64,000 nucleotides of DNA from assembly GCA_937625935.1 (NCBI GenBank), contig OW569347.1, forward strand, positions 620,001 to 684,000, read 5' to 3'. This DNA comes from Tetramitus jugosus. Its lineage: Eukaryota; Heterolobosea; Eutetramitea; Acrasida; Vahlkampfiidae. Under the pieces are notes generated by a model, which saw only the letters and a program-made list of their open reading frames with translations, ran no database searches and was not told where the DNA came from. The position numbers and the translations under genes were made by a program. Positions 40,150 to 50,807 of this stretch are shown in pieces. How positions within the stretch are numbered: the first letter of the stretch is position 1; every line of letters starts with the position of its first letter.

Positions 40150-41366
40150 ATGAGCATGACTAACAACAACAATAATAATAACGACGACTGGCAAACTGCA
40201 AAAAAGAAGCGTAATTTTTCCAATCAAAAATCAAATCAAGAACAAGTATCCACTACCACTACTACCACCAGCAACAATATGACAAATACAACTGACAATG
40301 TCGCACAAAATGATAATACCACATCCACATTAATCACTCACAATAGTCAACAACAACATTCTCATCATCAACATCAGCACCATCATCATCATCATCATCG
40401 CCCAACAGAGCTCTGTACACCATTTAGTTTCTGGTTCTATAGAAAAGAAAAGGGCATTACTGACTATGAGAAGAATATGCGAAAAATTGGTGATTTTCAC
40501 ACTGTATGTTGTTTTTTTTTGTGTCTCTTTTTTTTTTCTTACTATTTGAAAAACAGCGCATTCTCACTCACTGATATCAATACAAATTATAGGTGGAAGG
40601 ATTCTGGGGATTCTACACTCATTTAATCAGACCTGATGAAATGCCTGTTCCGAGTGATTATCACCTGTTTAGACAGAATATTAGACCAGTGTGGGAAGAT
40701 CCAGAGAATCAATTGGGCGGTAAATGGTTGATACGAACAAAGAAGGCATTTACTCCTCGATTGTGGGAGGATTTGGTGTTGGCATTTGTTGGAGGACAAT
40801 TCTCCGATGAGGTCACTGGTCTCGTGTTGTCCATTCGAGAGTATGACGCATTGAGTGTGTGGACAAGGAACAGTAAGGACGATCGATTGAAACAAGTGGT
40901 GAGAAATGTGATGAAACGTGTGTTGGATCTACCACCGGGCACAAAAATGGAATTTAAGGCTCACAATGCCGCTCTCGCACCAGCAGTGCCACCACCATCG
41001 ACGACAACAGGAGGTGGTAGTTATAGAAATCCTGATGTGTACATTGTGCCCTATGCAAATCCTGCTGCTTTGACCACAACATCAACAACTACAACGGCGT
41101 CTTCATCCAATTATATGAGCAGTAACAATGTGTTTGCAACTGCTGCGTTGAGTACCAACAATGGTGGTGGATCAATCAGTGGTGATGCTCGCAGTACGCA
41201 CACTGCACAAACAGGGGCAGATTTTCCATTTGTGTCTGCTTCTTATTCGTCTGGAGTCATGATGATGGACTCGAATAATCTGTTTGGTTCCTCTCATTCG
41301 TTCGCCAGTCATGGCAATGGACCGTTTGGCTCTGCTCAACAAGATGGTCAAAACACGCGACTATAA
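40150..41366 (+). CDS. EIF4E2: Class II eIF4E (4EHP-like) cap-binding protein, one intron
   Basis: Exon 1 is 40150-40503 and exon 2 is 40593-41366, with an 89-nt intron (GTATGT donor, TTATAG acceptor, phase 0); the product is 375 residues. An Asn/Thr/His-rich leader covers residues 1-85. The cap-binding domain (about 88-280) has FSFWFYRKEKG, YEKNMRKIGDF, VEGFWGFYTHLIRP, PVWEDPENQLGGKW and VLDLPPGTKMEFKAHN. The first cap-stacking Trp of class I is replaced by Tyr (TDYEKN), which together with FWFY marks class II (eIF4E2/4EHP). The Trp in PVWED is kept. Such proteins bind the mRNA cap without recruiting eIF4G well, and often repress translation. The C-terminal 95 residues are Ser/Thr/Gly-rich. 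Confidence 0.85.
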
Positions 41367-41415
41367 AAACAAACAAATTTACTGTGCATTCTTTAGTAGG
41401 TTATTCATCTTATGA

Positions 41416-42522
41416 TTATTGATACATTGGCCGATTCACGTGTTGTTCCACAACTGGGGTCTGGGACATGGGCATGAAGACTGGTGGAGCAGGAGGTGGA
41501 GGTGCATGAATTAGTACTTCCTTTGGTGGTTCGGGCCAGACTTGTCCTGATTGATCTGTCGTGCATTCAAGTACCAAACCAAAGTGGTCGCTTGCAGTCA
41601 GGATAAGTGCCTTTTTGTCCGGTAACTCTGGGTCATTCTCATCAGAAAATAACCTTTCTTGAGCGAACAGTTGAATACTTGTGAGCCCTAGTACATTATC
41701 TTGTTTCTTCATTCGTATGATCCGATCATACCTCGACTTCCAAGCTGTTCCTCCACCAGTTAATTGAATAGTACCATTTAATTCTCCATCAAACGTGTAT
41801 CCTTTGTCTGACTCTCCATTCATATGTTTCCACAAATCGATGGCATCACTCCTGATGAACGATTCTTCGAATGCCTGATGTATATTCAAATCTCCAATGA
41901 GAAACAGTTCATTGCAACCATAAGTAACTGGCAGCGAATCCAACAGTGCAAATGATTCTTCAAACTGCGTTCGTCTCGCGTCACTCATTGAATTAAACGC
42001 CTTGAAATGAGCGCCAACAATCCCTAACCTCATATCCGAAGCCGGCACATGAATAACCAATACAATACCAGGTCGAAATGTCAATTCAGGGTGTGACCAA
42101 TTCAAATAAAAAGCGACCTCTGGTTTATGTTTGCATAGCATAATGTTGCTAAAGAACTCTTCATTCTGACAAATGGCATCATCCATGAACATAAAATAGT
42201 TGTCCTTAATCCACTGATCATTCATTAACTGAGCAAACAATCGCTGAGTGACTTCATTCAAGCACAACACATCTGCATCCAATCTCTTAAAGATTTCCAT
42301 CTGTTTCCTGTATCGTACTTGGGAATAGGATCTCGTTTTCTGGTTGCCAATGTCGAAAAGAGCATTGAAGGTGGCAATTTTGAAGGTACTCTTTGACAGT
42401 TGCACCGTATCATATGGACATGAGACGGGCAATATTGTAGAACAAAGTCTGTTTGATTCAACACCTGACGACATGGGATAATGACTGTTCTCTGGTTGTT
42501 GTTGTGTGCCAGCAAGGAACAT
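41416..42522 (-). CDS. Endonuclease/exonuclease/phosphatase (EEP) family enzyme, 368 aa
   Basis: Catalytic blocks of the EEP fold are in order: FKIATFNALFD with the metal-side Asn (about 46-56), DADVLCLNEV with the Glu, LGIVGAHFKAF, ELFLIGDLNIH with the Asp-Asn pair, SRYDRIIR, and ALILTASDHFGLVLE with the final Asp-His pair. The enzyme should be a Mg-dependent phosphodiesterase or phosphatase. Its closest known relatives could be TDP2 (repair of topoisomerase 2 adducts), 2'-phosphodiesterase or CCR4-type deadenylases. I cannot choose among them, and no leucine-rich or zinc region is present to help. Flanking 40-residue polar tails (N-terminal Gln/Ser, C-terminal Pro-rich) are probably unstructured. 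Convergent with eIF4E, 49 bp between stops. Confidence 0.78.
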   Translation of the reverse strand: MFLAGTQQQPENSHYPMSSGVESNRLCSTILPVSCPYDTVQLSKSTFKIATFNALFDIGNQKTRSYSQVRYRKQMEIFKRLDADVLCLNEVTQRLFAQLMNDQWIKDNYFMFMDDAICQNEEFFSNIMLCKHKPEVAFYLNWSHPELTFRPGIVLVIHVPASDMRLGIVGAHFKAFNSMSDARRTQFEESFALLDSLPVTYGCNELFLIGDLNIHQAFEESFIRSDAIDLWKHMNGESDKGYTFDGELNGTIQLTGGGTAWKSRYDRIIRMKKQDNVLGLTSIQLFAQERLFSDENDPELPDKKALILTASDHFGLVLECTTDQSGQVWPEPPKEVLIHAPPPPAPPVFMPMSQTPVVEQHVNRPMYQ

Positions 42523-42711
42523 GAAAAAAGTTCTGAAAGCTCAATATCATGAAGGAATACACCGCTGCCTCTTCAATGTATACCCGGGAATTCTCATAGG
42601 ATAGCTATCTGCTGGAAGGAATTCACACACGTGAGATGAATTGATGCCACCTTCTGCTTCCAACGTGTGAGAAACACACCAAAGAAAAAAAACGATCATC
42701 GAAGCAGAATA

Positions 42712-43761
42712 ATGAAAGGAACGACGTCAATCCTCCTTGTCTGTTGTGCCACTCTCGCGGCTGTGCTGTTCCTGTTGAACTTTGTGGTTGCCAATCATCC
42801 ACAACAAGAACAAAAAAGAAACAACAAAATGGGTGACGAAGAATGGCCAAAGTACTATGAGACAGAAACGGGCAAGTTCTTGACATTGGATCAAGTGATG
42901 AACAAGTGGATGTTATTACATCCAATCATCTTTGTTGGAGAGTATCACGATCACATCTGGGGTCACAAGATTGAATATCATTTGCTACAGCAGCTCTATG
43001 CTAATTTGACACGTGTTTCCACACAACAAAAGCTGCATTTTGCAGTTTCACTTGAAATGTTTGAGAGAGATACTCAAGCTTGGGTCTCTGGTTATTTGAA
43101 TGCACAAATGTCCGAGTCGTGCTTCTTGGACAATAGCAGACCATGGCCCAATTACAATACAGATTACAAGCCGCTGGTTGAGTTTGTGAAGCAACAGCAA
43201 CCGACCTCTCTATCCAAGGACAAACTGAAGGTTCAAAGACCTGTGAGCTCCACCGTATTGGCATCTAATATCCCTAGACGATATGCTGCTTTTGTCGCAT
43301 CGGGCAAAGATGAGGAAATTTTCGCAATGCCGGACGTAGAGAGGAGCTACATGGCGCCTGAAATTTTGGCGCCACACGACCAGTACTACAAGAATTTTTA
43401 TGACTTGATGAAGCCATCAGGATGGGATGACGCCAAGATTGAGAGATACTATAGAGCTCAATGCATCAAGGATGACACAATGGCCATGTCCATTGCTCAA
43501 TTCTTCAACCAAACATTCCCTCCTTCACAATCGTCTGACGAGAATGATGCTGATGTAGACACGAGAGTCATTTCTTACTCTGGTTCTTTCCATGTGGACT
43601 ATCACTTGGGTTTGGTGAGCAAGGTGAGAAACTTGTTGCCAACAATCAAGACAATGCTGATGTCCATGGTGCCTGTCGATCCTTCAGAACCCATCAAGCC
43701 AGAACAGTACAAGACGTTGGCTGACATTGTCGTCTTTGCACCTCAAAATCCTCAACAATAA
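42712..43761 (+). CDS. ChaN-like (cofactor/haem-binding family) membrane-anchored protein, 349 aa
   Basis: The ATG at 42712 (MKGTTSILLVCC) gives a signal or anchor segment (about 4-26). The longer frame begins with GTG and is rejected. The body carries the ChaN family blocks: PIIFVGEYHDHIWGHKIEYH (about 69-88), AVSLEMFERDTQAWVSGYL, RPWPNYNTDYKPLVEF and VLASNIPRRYAAFVASG. The bacterial prototype is an iron-regulated lipoprotein that binds haem. Related TIKI proteins are metalloproteases using Glu-His residues such as GEYHDH, so either haem binding or proteolysis is possible. It likely faces the ER lumen or the outside. Divergent from the EEP gene. Confidence 0.75.
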   Translation: MKGTTSILLVCCATLAAVLFLLNFVVANHPQQEQKRNNKMGDEEWPKYYETETGKFLTLDQVMNKWMLLHPIIFVGEYHDHIWGHKIEYHLLQQLYANLTRVSTQQKLHFAVSLEMFERDTQAWVSGYLNAQMSESCFLDNSRPWPNYNTDYKPLVEFVKQQQPTSLSKDKLKVQRPVSSTVLASNIPRRYAAFVASGKDEEIFAMPDVERSYMAPEILAPHDQYYKNFYDLMKPSGWDDAKIERYYRAQCIKDDTMAMSIAQFFNQTFPPSQSSDENDADVDTRVISYSGSFHVDYHLGLVSKVRNLLPTIKTMLMSMVPVDPSEPIKPEQYKTLADIVVFAPQNPQQ

Positions 43762-44034
43762 ATAATGGTTCTCCACTAGCATACAAAAAAGGAATATGAA
43801 CTCTGTCAATACCCAATAACTGCAATGAAGCTCGCTATCCGTGATCTATACACCTTCCTAGAGGTAGTCAACGTCTGTAACCAAGCTAAAAGAGGTAACA
43901 ATTCACAACTGCGTCAAAGGACGACGAATGTGAGCACATCCAACGTTGCTGCTGAGAAGATGGAAACATCACAAAACTTGTTTAAAAAGTAGCTTTCGAC
44001 TTTTATTATCCTATTGCATTAGGAGTAACTTAAT

Positions 44035-44313
44035 TTACTCGTGCATCAATGGAAGACCACCCAAGAATTCCAAAACGTGGTCATACTCATCAATGGAGCC
44101 TTCTTCTTGCAACTTCTTTGCCTTCAAAGCCAAATCGATCCAGCACAACAAGTTGAGCAATGGGATGAAAGCAAAGACGGTGTAACCCAACCATGCGTTT
44201 TCCATCTTCATCAAAATCTTGGAGTTGATGAAAGCACCGATTGGTCCGAAGAAACCGAGGATAAGGACGAGGACCCAGTTAACATTAACTTCAGATTGGT
44301 TCAATTTGGCCAT
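44035..44313 (-). CDS. 92-aa membrane protein, copy 1 of an identical pair
   Basis: Encodes a 92-residue protein with two hydrophobic segments: about 13-30 (WVLVLILGFFGPIGAFI) and 42-63 (LGYTVFAFIPLLNLLCWIDL), a short charged loop between, and an acidic C-terminus (SIDEYDHVLEFL). Its amino-acid sequence is identical to the copy at 44794. The first 224 nucleotides of the two genes are identical, and only synonymous changes lie in the last 50. The family is not recognised. Codon use is of the strongly biased, high-expression type. The likely site is an internal membrane, as there is no cleavable signal. Confidence 0.82.
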   Translation of the reverse strand: MAKLNQSEVNVNWVLVLILGFFGPIGAFINSKILMKMENAWLGYTVFAFIPLLNLLCWIDLALKAKKLQEEGSIDEYDHVLEFLGGLPLMHE

Positions 44314-44793
44314 TGTGTGTATGTAGTGTTGTAGTGTAGTGTACTTGTTGTTGTTTGTGAAAAAAAGGAGAAGTGCAAAAAGAAAAAGTCAGTTAAAAGG
44401 GAAGAAGAATCGGTTACGAGGCGGGCATCAACGTCGAATTCGAATCGAATTTTGTTCGACATCTGAAAGAATTTTCGGTTGACCGTTGAACTCGGTATAA
44501 TGTTCCTACTACAACGGCCATTTTATGATTTTCTCCAGTCGTGGAAAAGAGTGGAATCAAAGACGCAAGTTCGATTCTGTGCTGTCGAATATTGATGGCG
44601 GTTTTTCTTTTGAAATGAATGATTTCTCCTGTTGAGAACTCACCCAAGGGTGCCCAACAGAACTTGAGATTGTAAAATATTCCCTTACAACGACTATTGC
44701 GCCAACCACAGTTAAATTGACAGAACGTCCTCCATTTTTCTGATTTCCCACACAAAAACAAACGAAACAAGCAAGTATCTCACATAATAGAAA
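44314..44793. promoter_or_regulatory. Shared divergent promoter between the twin genes
   Basis: 480 bp between the two start codons, with no plausible gene. The two halves are not alike, so identity of the twins stops at the ATG on both sides. A short AT-rich palindrome TCGAATTCGA occurs near 44434. Confidence 0.4.
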
Positions 44794-45072
44794 ATGGCCA
44801 AATTGAACCAATCTGAAGTTAATGTTAACTGGGTCCTCGTCCTTATCCTCGGTTTCTTCGGACCAATCGGTGCTTTCATCAACTCCAAGATTTTGATGAA
44901 GATGGAAAACGCATGGTTGGGTTACACCGTCTTTGCTTTCATCCCATTGCTCAACTTGTTGTGCTGGATCGATTTGGCTTTGAAGGCAAAGAAGTTGCAA
45001 GAAGAAGGCTCCATTGACGAGTATGACCACGTCTTGGAATTCTTGGGTGGATTGCCATTGATGCACGAATAA
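44794..45072 (+). CDS. 92-aa membrane protein, copy 2 of an identical pair
   Basis: The same 92-residue two-helix protein as at 44035-44313, transcribed away from it. Six bases differ, all silent and all between codon 75 and the stop (GAC/GAT, GTC/GTT, GGA/GGT plus TTG/CTT, GAA/GAG). Its own 3' region has AATAAA at 45136 and, further down, a hairpin at 45200-45220. Because both copies are intact and biased, both are probably expressed. A head-to-head arrangement allows a common promoter. Confidence 0.82.
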   Translation: MAKLNQSEVNVNWVLVLILGFFGPIGAFINSKILMKMENAWLGYTVFAFIPLLNLLCWIDLALKAKKLQEEGSIDEYDHVLEFLGGLPLMHE

Positions 45073-45199
45073 ATGCTTTCCAAAGCAGCCAAGTAGATTG
45101 AATGAAACTATTTGATTCATTTCAGAATACTACTAATAAAAATCATTCAATTGAAACATACCTTTGAACTTCTTCTGCTGCACACAAACAATAATCACC

Positions 45200-45271
45200 A
45201 AGCATCGACGGTTGATGCTTGAAAATGATAACCACATCAGCCGTCACAATGGACATACTTTGGCGCCAAGC
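45200..45271 (+). promoter_or_regulatory. Hairpin and E2F-like palindrome upstream of the NEK kinase gene
   Basis: AAGCATC (45200-45206) and GATGCTT (45214-45220) form a 7-bp stem with a 7-nt loop. TTTGGCGCCAAG at 45260-45271 is one mismatch from the E2F palindrome and lies 105 bp above the kinase start. The 45073-45375 gap holds no gene. Confidence 0.45.
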
Positions 45272-45375
45272 CGGAAAAATTCAACTACGAAACGGCATGT
45301 GCATCCCGACCACGCTGCGAAATTTGAATTTTTCAATCAGTAGTAGTTGATTCACTTATTCTGTTCTCTTGGACC

Positions 45376-48127
45376 ATGATGCGAAAGATTAAGAAAACAG
45401 TGGCTCAACTCGGTTCACACAGACAGAAAAAGACGCCCCCTGAAGCTACGGTCACCATGACTGAGAATGCTCCTTCTTCTCCGGCGTACACCGAAGTGAC
45501 AATCACTCGGCCGAATCTCACAGATACCACGAATACCGGCACAGTTGATAATCAGATTATCATTGCCAACGACAAGAGCATTGACATGTCAAAATCTCAG
45601 TATGAGTTTGTGAGAGAGATAGGATTGGGATCCTTTGGAAAAGCAATCCTAGTGAAGAAGCGGGTAGGTGGACAGCAATTTGTTATGAAGAGAATTAACA
45701 TGAACGAAATGAGTGAAGATGAGAGACAGGGTGCAATGAATGAAGTCAAGGTGCTACAATTATTGAAACATCGGAACATTATTTCCTATCATGAGTCGTT
45801 TCAGAGTGATGATGGTTATTTGAACATTATCATGGATTATGCAGATGGTGGAGACATGTTTCAGAAGATTAGGAACGCTGGTTGTCGATGGTTTGATGAA
45901 GATGTATGTTTGTGCATCTGTATGTTATCATTGTTGGCCAGAGGAGTGGAGTGACTAATGATTCTCGTTTTTATGTTTCACAAAATAGCAAATCATAGAT
46001 TGGTTCATTCAAATCGCATTGGGTTTGAAGCACGTGCATGATAGCAATATCTTACACAGAGACTTGAAAACACAAAACATATTTCTGACGTCAGACAATA
46101 CTGTAAAGTTGGGTGATTTTGGTATAGCGAAGATCTTGAATTCACAAACTGAATTCGCGAATACAGTCATAGGAACTCCATACTATTTGTCTCCCGAGTT
46201 ATGCGAGGATAAACCATACAATCAAAAGAGCGATGTTTGGGCTCTCGGGTGCGTTTTGTATGAAGTGACCACTCTGAAACATGCTTTCAACGGACAGAAT
46301 CTCCCTGCCCTGGTATTAAAAATCGTCAGAGGGAGGTACCCGCCCATTCCTCCTCAATACAGCAATGATTTAAAGGAACTGATATCTTCAATGTTACAAA
46401 AGGATCCAGATTTGAGGCCCAGTATGGAGGAAATATTATCACAACCATTTATTCAGAAACGAATATCCAACTTTATCATTTCGTTGAGTTCGTCAGGGTT
46501 GAAGAAGAAAAGCGAATCAACAGCGATAAATAATGAACTAAAAGCGGACGTTGCTCCAACGAACAATGAGATAGAGAGTAAGGAAAAGAAGGATATTCAG
46601 AATAAGAAGGACAATGAATGGTTAGAACTGAAGCAGAAGGAGTTAATGAGCATGTACAAGAACCTCCATCCTTCGAAGAAATTCGCACTTGATTCAACAC
46701 CAGAGAGAGTTACTGCAACAGAAGAGAGAAAACAATTAATGAACGAGAAGAAAAAGCAACGAATACAATACTATGGCCAAAGGCTCGCAGAGAGGAAGAA
46801 CATTACAGTAAATCCCACTACTATCAACTCTTCAGAATCAACTACAACTCAAGAAGTAGTGCAACCTACTCCAATTGTGCAACAGAAACCTCCTTCTCGA
46901 GTTCCAAAGATTCAAGCTCAACGACTTGATCCCTCACCTCCTCAACCACTTGTTTCAGAACACAATCCTTTCTTATCGAACAGAGAGCAAGTATTTGCCA
47001 AGAAAGTCTCAGGTCAAAACGATGAAGAGAACTCCAAGAACGAGCGAATAAGGAAGCAGCAAGAAGCAAGAAATTTAAAACAACAAATTGAAGAGGAATC
47101 AAAGCTCACTGATGCTCGGTCGAGGTTGGAGAAAAAACAAGAGGAGAAAGAAAGGGAAAAATGGTTGTCACAAATGAAAGAAAATGACATAAATGAACGG
47201 AAGAAGAGATACTTGGAGGAGAAGAAGTTAGAAAAGCAAAAGAAACAAGAGGAGGAGAGAAAGAAAAAACTTGATCATCAGAAGAAGATGAAAGCAATTA
47301 AGGATCGAAAGAAGCAGCTTAACGCGAATATTAGTAGTGATACAGGCACTGATACGTCAGATAGTACTACTATTCCAGCTAGTAATGAAAGGTTCATTCT
47401 TAAAAAGGTTGACCATGAGAAAGACTCACCAGTTGACCCACAAAAGGAAGAGGAGCGGAAAAAGACTCAACAGCAACACAGACAAGATCTAAAAGCGTTC
47501 ATCATGGCTCAGAAGAAAAAGGGTAAAGCGGATGTCTCAGTGGATGTTGTGGTGCCAACTTCTCCTCGCTGTATTAATTCTTCTCCCAAAGTGATGAAGG
47601 AGTGGGATAGTGTTTTCGAGGTGAAGGAGTTGCAGGATAACCCAAATGAACAGGAGTCTTCTTCAGTTTTCGAAGAGGAGGTTGTTTCACAAATAGCTAC
47701 CAAAAAAGATGAAGAGTGTGAAGAGGATTCCATGACTGATTTGAGTGATAGCAATGAAGTACAAGAAGAACCTCAACCTCTCCTCAAACAATCAGAGGTA
47801 GAATCTAAAAAAGACGATATTGTGCGGTATCTTCTAGAGCACAACCTCCAACTCAATGCTCCGTTGCAGCAGACTATCGTACAAGACAAACAACAAAAGT
47901 TGAGCATCAGGATAGAGCATTTGAGAGAGTATTGTGAAAGAAAATTTGGTGAAGAGTTATTCTTGAAGCTCTACAAGCATTTGCGGGATGTTGGGGAGAA
48001 CGATGATGACGACAAGGTTGACGAAGGTTTACATCGTGTTCTAGGTGAGGATGCTTCAAGACTTTATCCCTATATACAAAAAGTGCATCAGCTCATTTTC
48101 TGTGAAGATATTTTTTATGCCCACTAG
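45376..48127 (+). CDS. NEK-family (NIMA-related) serine/threonine kinase, one intron, 888 aa
   Basis: Exon 1 is 45376-45903 and exon 2 is 45989-48127, with an 85-nt intron (GTATGT donor, AAATAG acceptor, phase 0). The kinase domain is about residues 76-335: glycine loop GLGSFGKA, Lys105 (VMKRINM), [29 protein letters not shown] and [12 protein letters not shown], all as in NEK kinases, with all catalytic residues intact. A long charged tail follows, with Lys/Glu-rich coiled coil at about 510-640, an SPR site, and a conserved-looking end ([26 protein letters not shown]) like the C-terminal element of NEK1/NEK-type ciliary kinases. NEKs control mitosis and cilium length. The E2F-like promoter site fits cell-cycle control. 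Confidence 0.88.
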
Positions 48128-48165
48128 TGTAGTAAGTCATTCTCAATACATGCAATCGTTCGATA

Positions 48166-50691
48166 TTATTCAGAAACTATCAAGTAGGTTTGTTGTTCGA
48201 CAAAGCTTGAGAGCTTCTTAAATTCTCTCAAAGTTGTTTCCTTCACAGATAGTGATACAAAGTACAGAATGGAGTCTGCTGGAATATTTGTGGTTGCAGG
48301 AGCGATTACTCTGCATTGAATGGGATAACTCTCTATTCTTTGCAGTTCAAACAAGGCTACAACTGGACTCGATTCTGAAGTGCAATAAATTTTCTCAATC
48401 TTTGCGTCATAATGTGCTCCATTACTCTGAATGATGTGGTAATACTCGCCAACTTGTAGCGAGGACTCAAATCGTCTGTTAATTTTAACTGCTGAGAAGG
48501 TTGTATGATTTAAGAGGTGCTTCGATCCAATAGGTGTAATGCTACTATCTACGGATGATGTTTTTGTTGCTGCATCCTTGTTAAAGTCAAGGACGCGGGC
48601 CACAGTTGACTCGTTTTGGGTACTCTTTTTTGGTTTTGGCTCTTGTGGCGGCACTGGTAAAGAGGTACCATCCATCTCTTCCAGATCATAGATTTTGATA
48701 GAGTCTCGAATAAATTCAGTACTAATAACTCGAGCACCAGACTCTCTATCAACAGTTTCATATTGTGCTCTCTCTTCATCGAAAATAAAATTGATACGTG
48801 ACACAGGCTTGTTATTCACAATGATTGCTCCACAGAGTCTCAGGAGGCCAATAAAGTCACGAATCTTTGGTTGTGCTGGACTGCTTGACACCAACACTTT
48901 TTTCCTGTAGAATATTCGGTTGACCACTTGGTTGCTCACACAGTAGCTAGATGTAAAGTCTTCAATGGTTCTTGGTAGCTCTTGCGAAGTTTGGACAGGT
49001 GGATCTACTGTTTTATCAATAAAACAGGGAAGTTGATGCGTATCTCGAGGTAGAACTATTTGTTGGGCTGATATACATTCATAAAACCACGATAACTTGA
49101 GCAATGGAATGTCGATAGCGAGGGCAGCAAGGTATCCAGGGGTGGTACAGCACTCTTGGGCTAGCATAATGATCTTTCTACTCTCTAACATGTCACTAAA
49201 CAAGTCTTTTGTCTCCAGTAGTGTTCCTCCATATTCTTGCATCGCATCCAAAAGTTGATCCTTCTCGGGTCTTGTCAATTTTGTTGTTGCGAACTCAATA
49301 CCATCAAATAAGCTCATGAGCTTCTTTTTCGTTGATTTTGATGGAGTTCTGGAGTATCTGTTAGGGGTAGGACATTCTTCTTGAGTATCTTGTTGTGTTA
49401 CTGTACTTTGAGATGATTGTGTATGTCTCATCTTTCTTCTTCTTCTACCCAGTCGTTTGATGTCATCTTTACGGGAACGTACAATAGTACTTCGACGTTC
49501 GGTTTCTGACCCAGATGATGACAAGTCTTTTGAATCAGATGCATCATGGATACCCTTCAATTTCTTACTTGAGGTATGAAGCTCTTCGAGTGCTTCTTCT
49601 TTTGCTTGATTCTGAATGTCGAGCAATTGACGGCTAAAAGATTTCTTGCTGGATGACTTTGGTCCGTTAATAATTAATGTTTTCTGCTTCTTGTTTGGAG
49701 TTTGTTGCTCCAATGGGAGCTTTCTCTTCTTTTGTTGGGTTTTGGAGTAACTCTCATCAGAATCACTGGAGTGAGTATCAGTGGAGTACAATATTACTTC
49801 TATGCTTGGATCATCAAAGATTACAGATTCTCTCAGTTCCATCGTTTGATCTTCTACAATTTCAATGTCTTGATTTTTCTCAGTCAACATGAGTTCAATA
49901 TCTTGTTCTACGATGTCAGCTTCTTTTAATTTTTTCTCCCCTTTCAACCCTTCTTTCTCCTTGTTGACCACGGTTGTCAGCTCCTCACTTGCACAAGTTA
50001 ATGGAGGGATAATATCTTCAGGCGAGTCACCAAAATGAAAGGTTTGAGAGCTCTCCTTCTCTACTGGTGGAATGTTGAGAGTCCCGGCCATAAAACTACT
50101 CGTTTCCTCATTTGTCATCGAATCACTATCTTCAGAGTCACACTCATCATCATCAGCACATTCATCCTCCATGTACAAATCCATTTGAGTATCTCCAATA
50201 AGGACTTGAGATGGTTGTTCATTTGCATAGTCATTTCGATTTTGAATTGTCACGTTGTGTTCCGGTTGTTTATCCATGACGGGAGTGTCTTTCTGTGCAT
50301 CATCATCAGCATTATTCAAAGTGGAAGTGGTGGTAGAGGTCAATTGGTTGGTTATTTGTTCATCGCTCGCTGTTTCTGCTGCAGCGACTGCCGAGTCAGA
50401 GTCATTTAGAGTATTGACAAAGGTGAGATCAGTGTTGGCCATTGTGCATTGCAATTGGAGTGAGAAAGAGCAGTGAAGATTGGAGTGTTCATCTGATTCA
50501 CCTCGTTGGAGCATGGGTGGATCGTCCTCGGCAGGTGGTTCGATGTCTTCCATAGTGTTGGCAGGCACTTGGTCCATGAGCAATGGGTCAGATTCTTTTG
50601 GAGGCATGGATGGTGGTGCCACCATGTCATTTGCAGTATCAGTTGTAGTCATAGCTATGGAGAGGTCACATGTGTTTGGTAGAGAATCCAT
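48166..50691 (-). CDS. Tandem-BRCT DNA-damage response-like protein, 841 aa
   Basis: Residues 1-430 are acidic and disordered with many Ser/Thr-Gln and SD sites. Then come two BRCT-like repeats: about 475-585 (LFDGIEFATTKLTRPEKDQ, TTPGYLAALAIDIPLLKLSWFYECI) and about 620-700 (RKKVLVSSSPAQPKIRDFIGLLRLCGAIIV, GARVISTEFIRDSIK). Trp in LSWFYECI is the usual BRCT core residue. The C-terminal 90 residues (SLQVGEYYHIIQSNG, YDAKIEKIYCTSE) resemble a BAH or Tudor-like barrel. The order of acidic N-terminus and tandem BRCT recalls 53BP1/Crb2, but there the Tudor lies before the BRCTs. A phosphopeptide-binding mediator of checkpoint signalling is plausible. No intron. Convergent with NEK, 38 bp between stops. 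Confidence 0.72.
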   Translation of the reverse strand: MDSLPNTCDLSIAMTTTDTANDMVAPPSMPPKESDPLLMDQVPANTMEDIEPPAEDDPPMLQRGESDEHSNLHCSFSLQLQCTMANTDLTFVNTLNDSDSAVAAAETASDEQITNQLTSTTTSTLNNADDDAQKDTPVMDKQPEHNVTIQNRNDYANEQPSQVLIGDTQMDLYMEDECADDDECDSEDSDSMTNEETSSFMAGTLNIPPVEKESSQTFHFGDSPEDIIPPLTCASEELTTVVNKEKEGLKGEKKLKEADIVEQDIELMLTEKNQDIEIVEDQTMELRESVIFDDPSIEVILYSTDTHSSDSDESYSKTQQKKRKLPLEQQTPNKKQKTLIINGPKSSSKKSFSRQLLDIQNQAKEEALEELHTSSKKLKGIHDASDSKDLSSSGSETERRSTIVRSRKDDIKRLGRRRRKMRHTQSSQSTVTQQDTQEECPTPNRYSRTPSKSTKKKLMSLFDGIEFATTKLTRPEKDQLLDAMQEYGGTLLETKDLFSDMLESRKIIMLAQECCTTPGYLAALAIDIPLLKLSWFYECISAQQIVLPRDTHQLPCFIDKTVDPPVQTSQELPRTIEDFTSSYCVSNQVVNRIFYRKKVLVSSSPAQPKIRDFIGLLRLCGAIIVNNKPVSRINFIFDEERAQYETVDRESGARVISTEFIRDSIKIYDLEEMDGTSLPVPPQEPKPKKSTQNESTVARVLDFNKDAATKTSSVDSSITPIGSKHLLNHTTFSAVKINRRFESSLQVGEYYHIIQSNGAHYDAKIEKIYCTSESSPVVALFELQRIESYPIQCRVIAPATTNIPADSILYFVSLSVKETTLREFKKLSSFVEQQTYLIVSE

Positions 50692-50807
50692 GATGCTTGT
50701 GTTTGTTATTGTCCAAAAACTTCCATCATTTTTGTGAAGTGTTTTTGGGTTGTAACGGTCAAGTTTTTGGTACCGTCGGTCATTTATTGATTTTCTCCGT
50801 CATTGAG

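Noticed and set aside
44557-45120. 187-codon minus frame over the second twin gene
   Set aside because: It is the antisense shadow of the twin. The same shadow appears at the other copy, and it lacks its own protein features.
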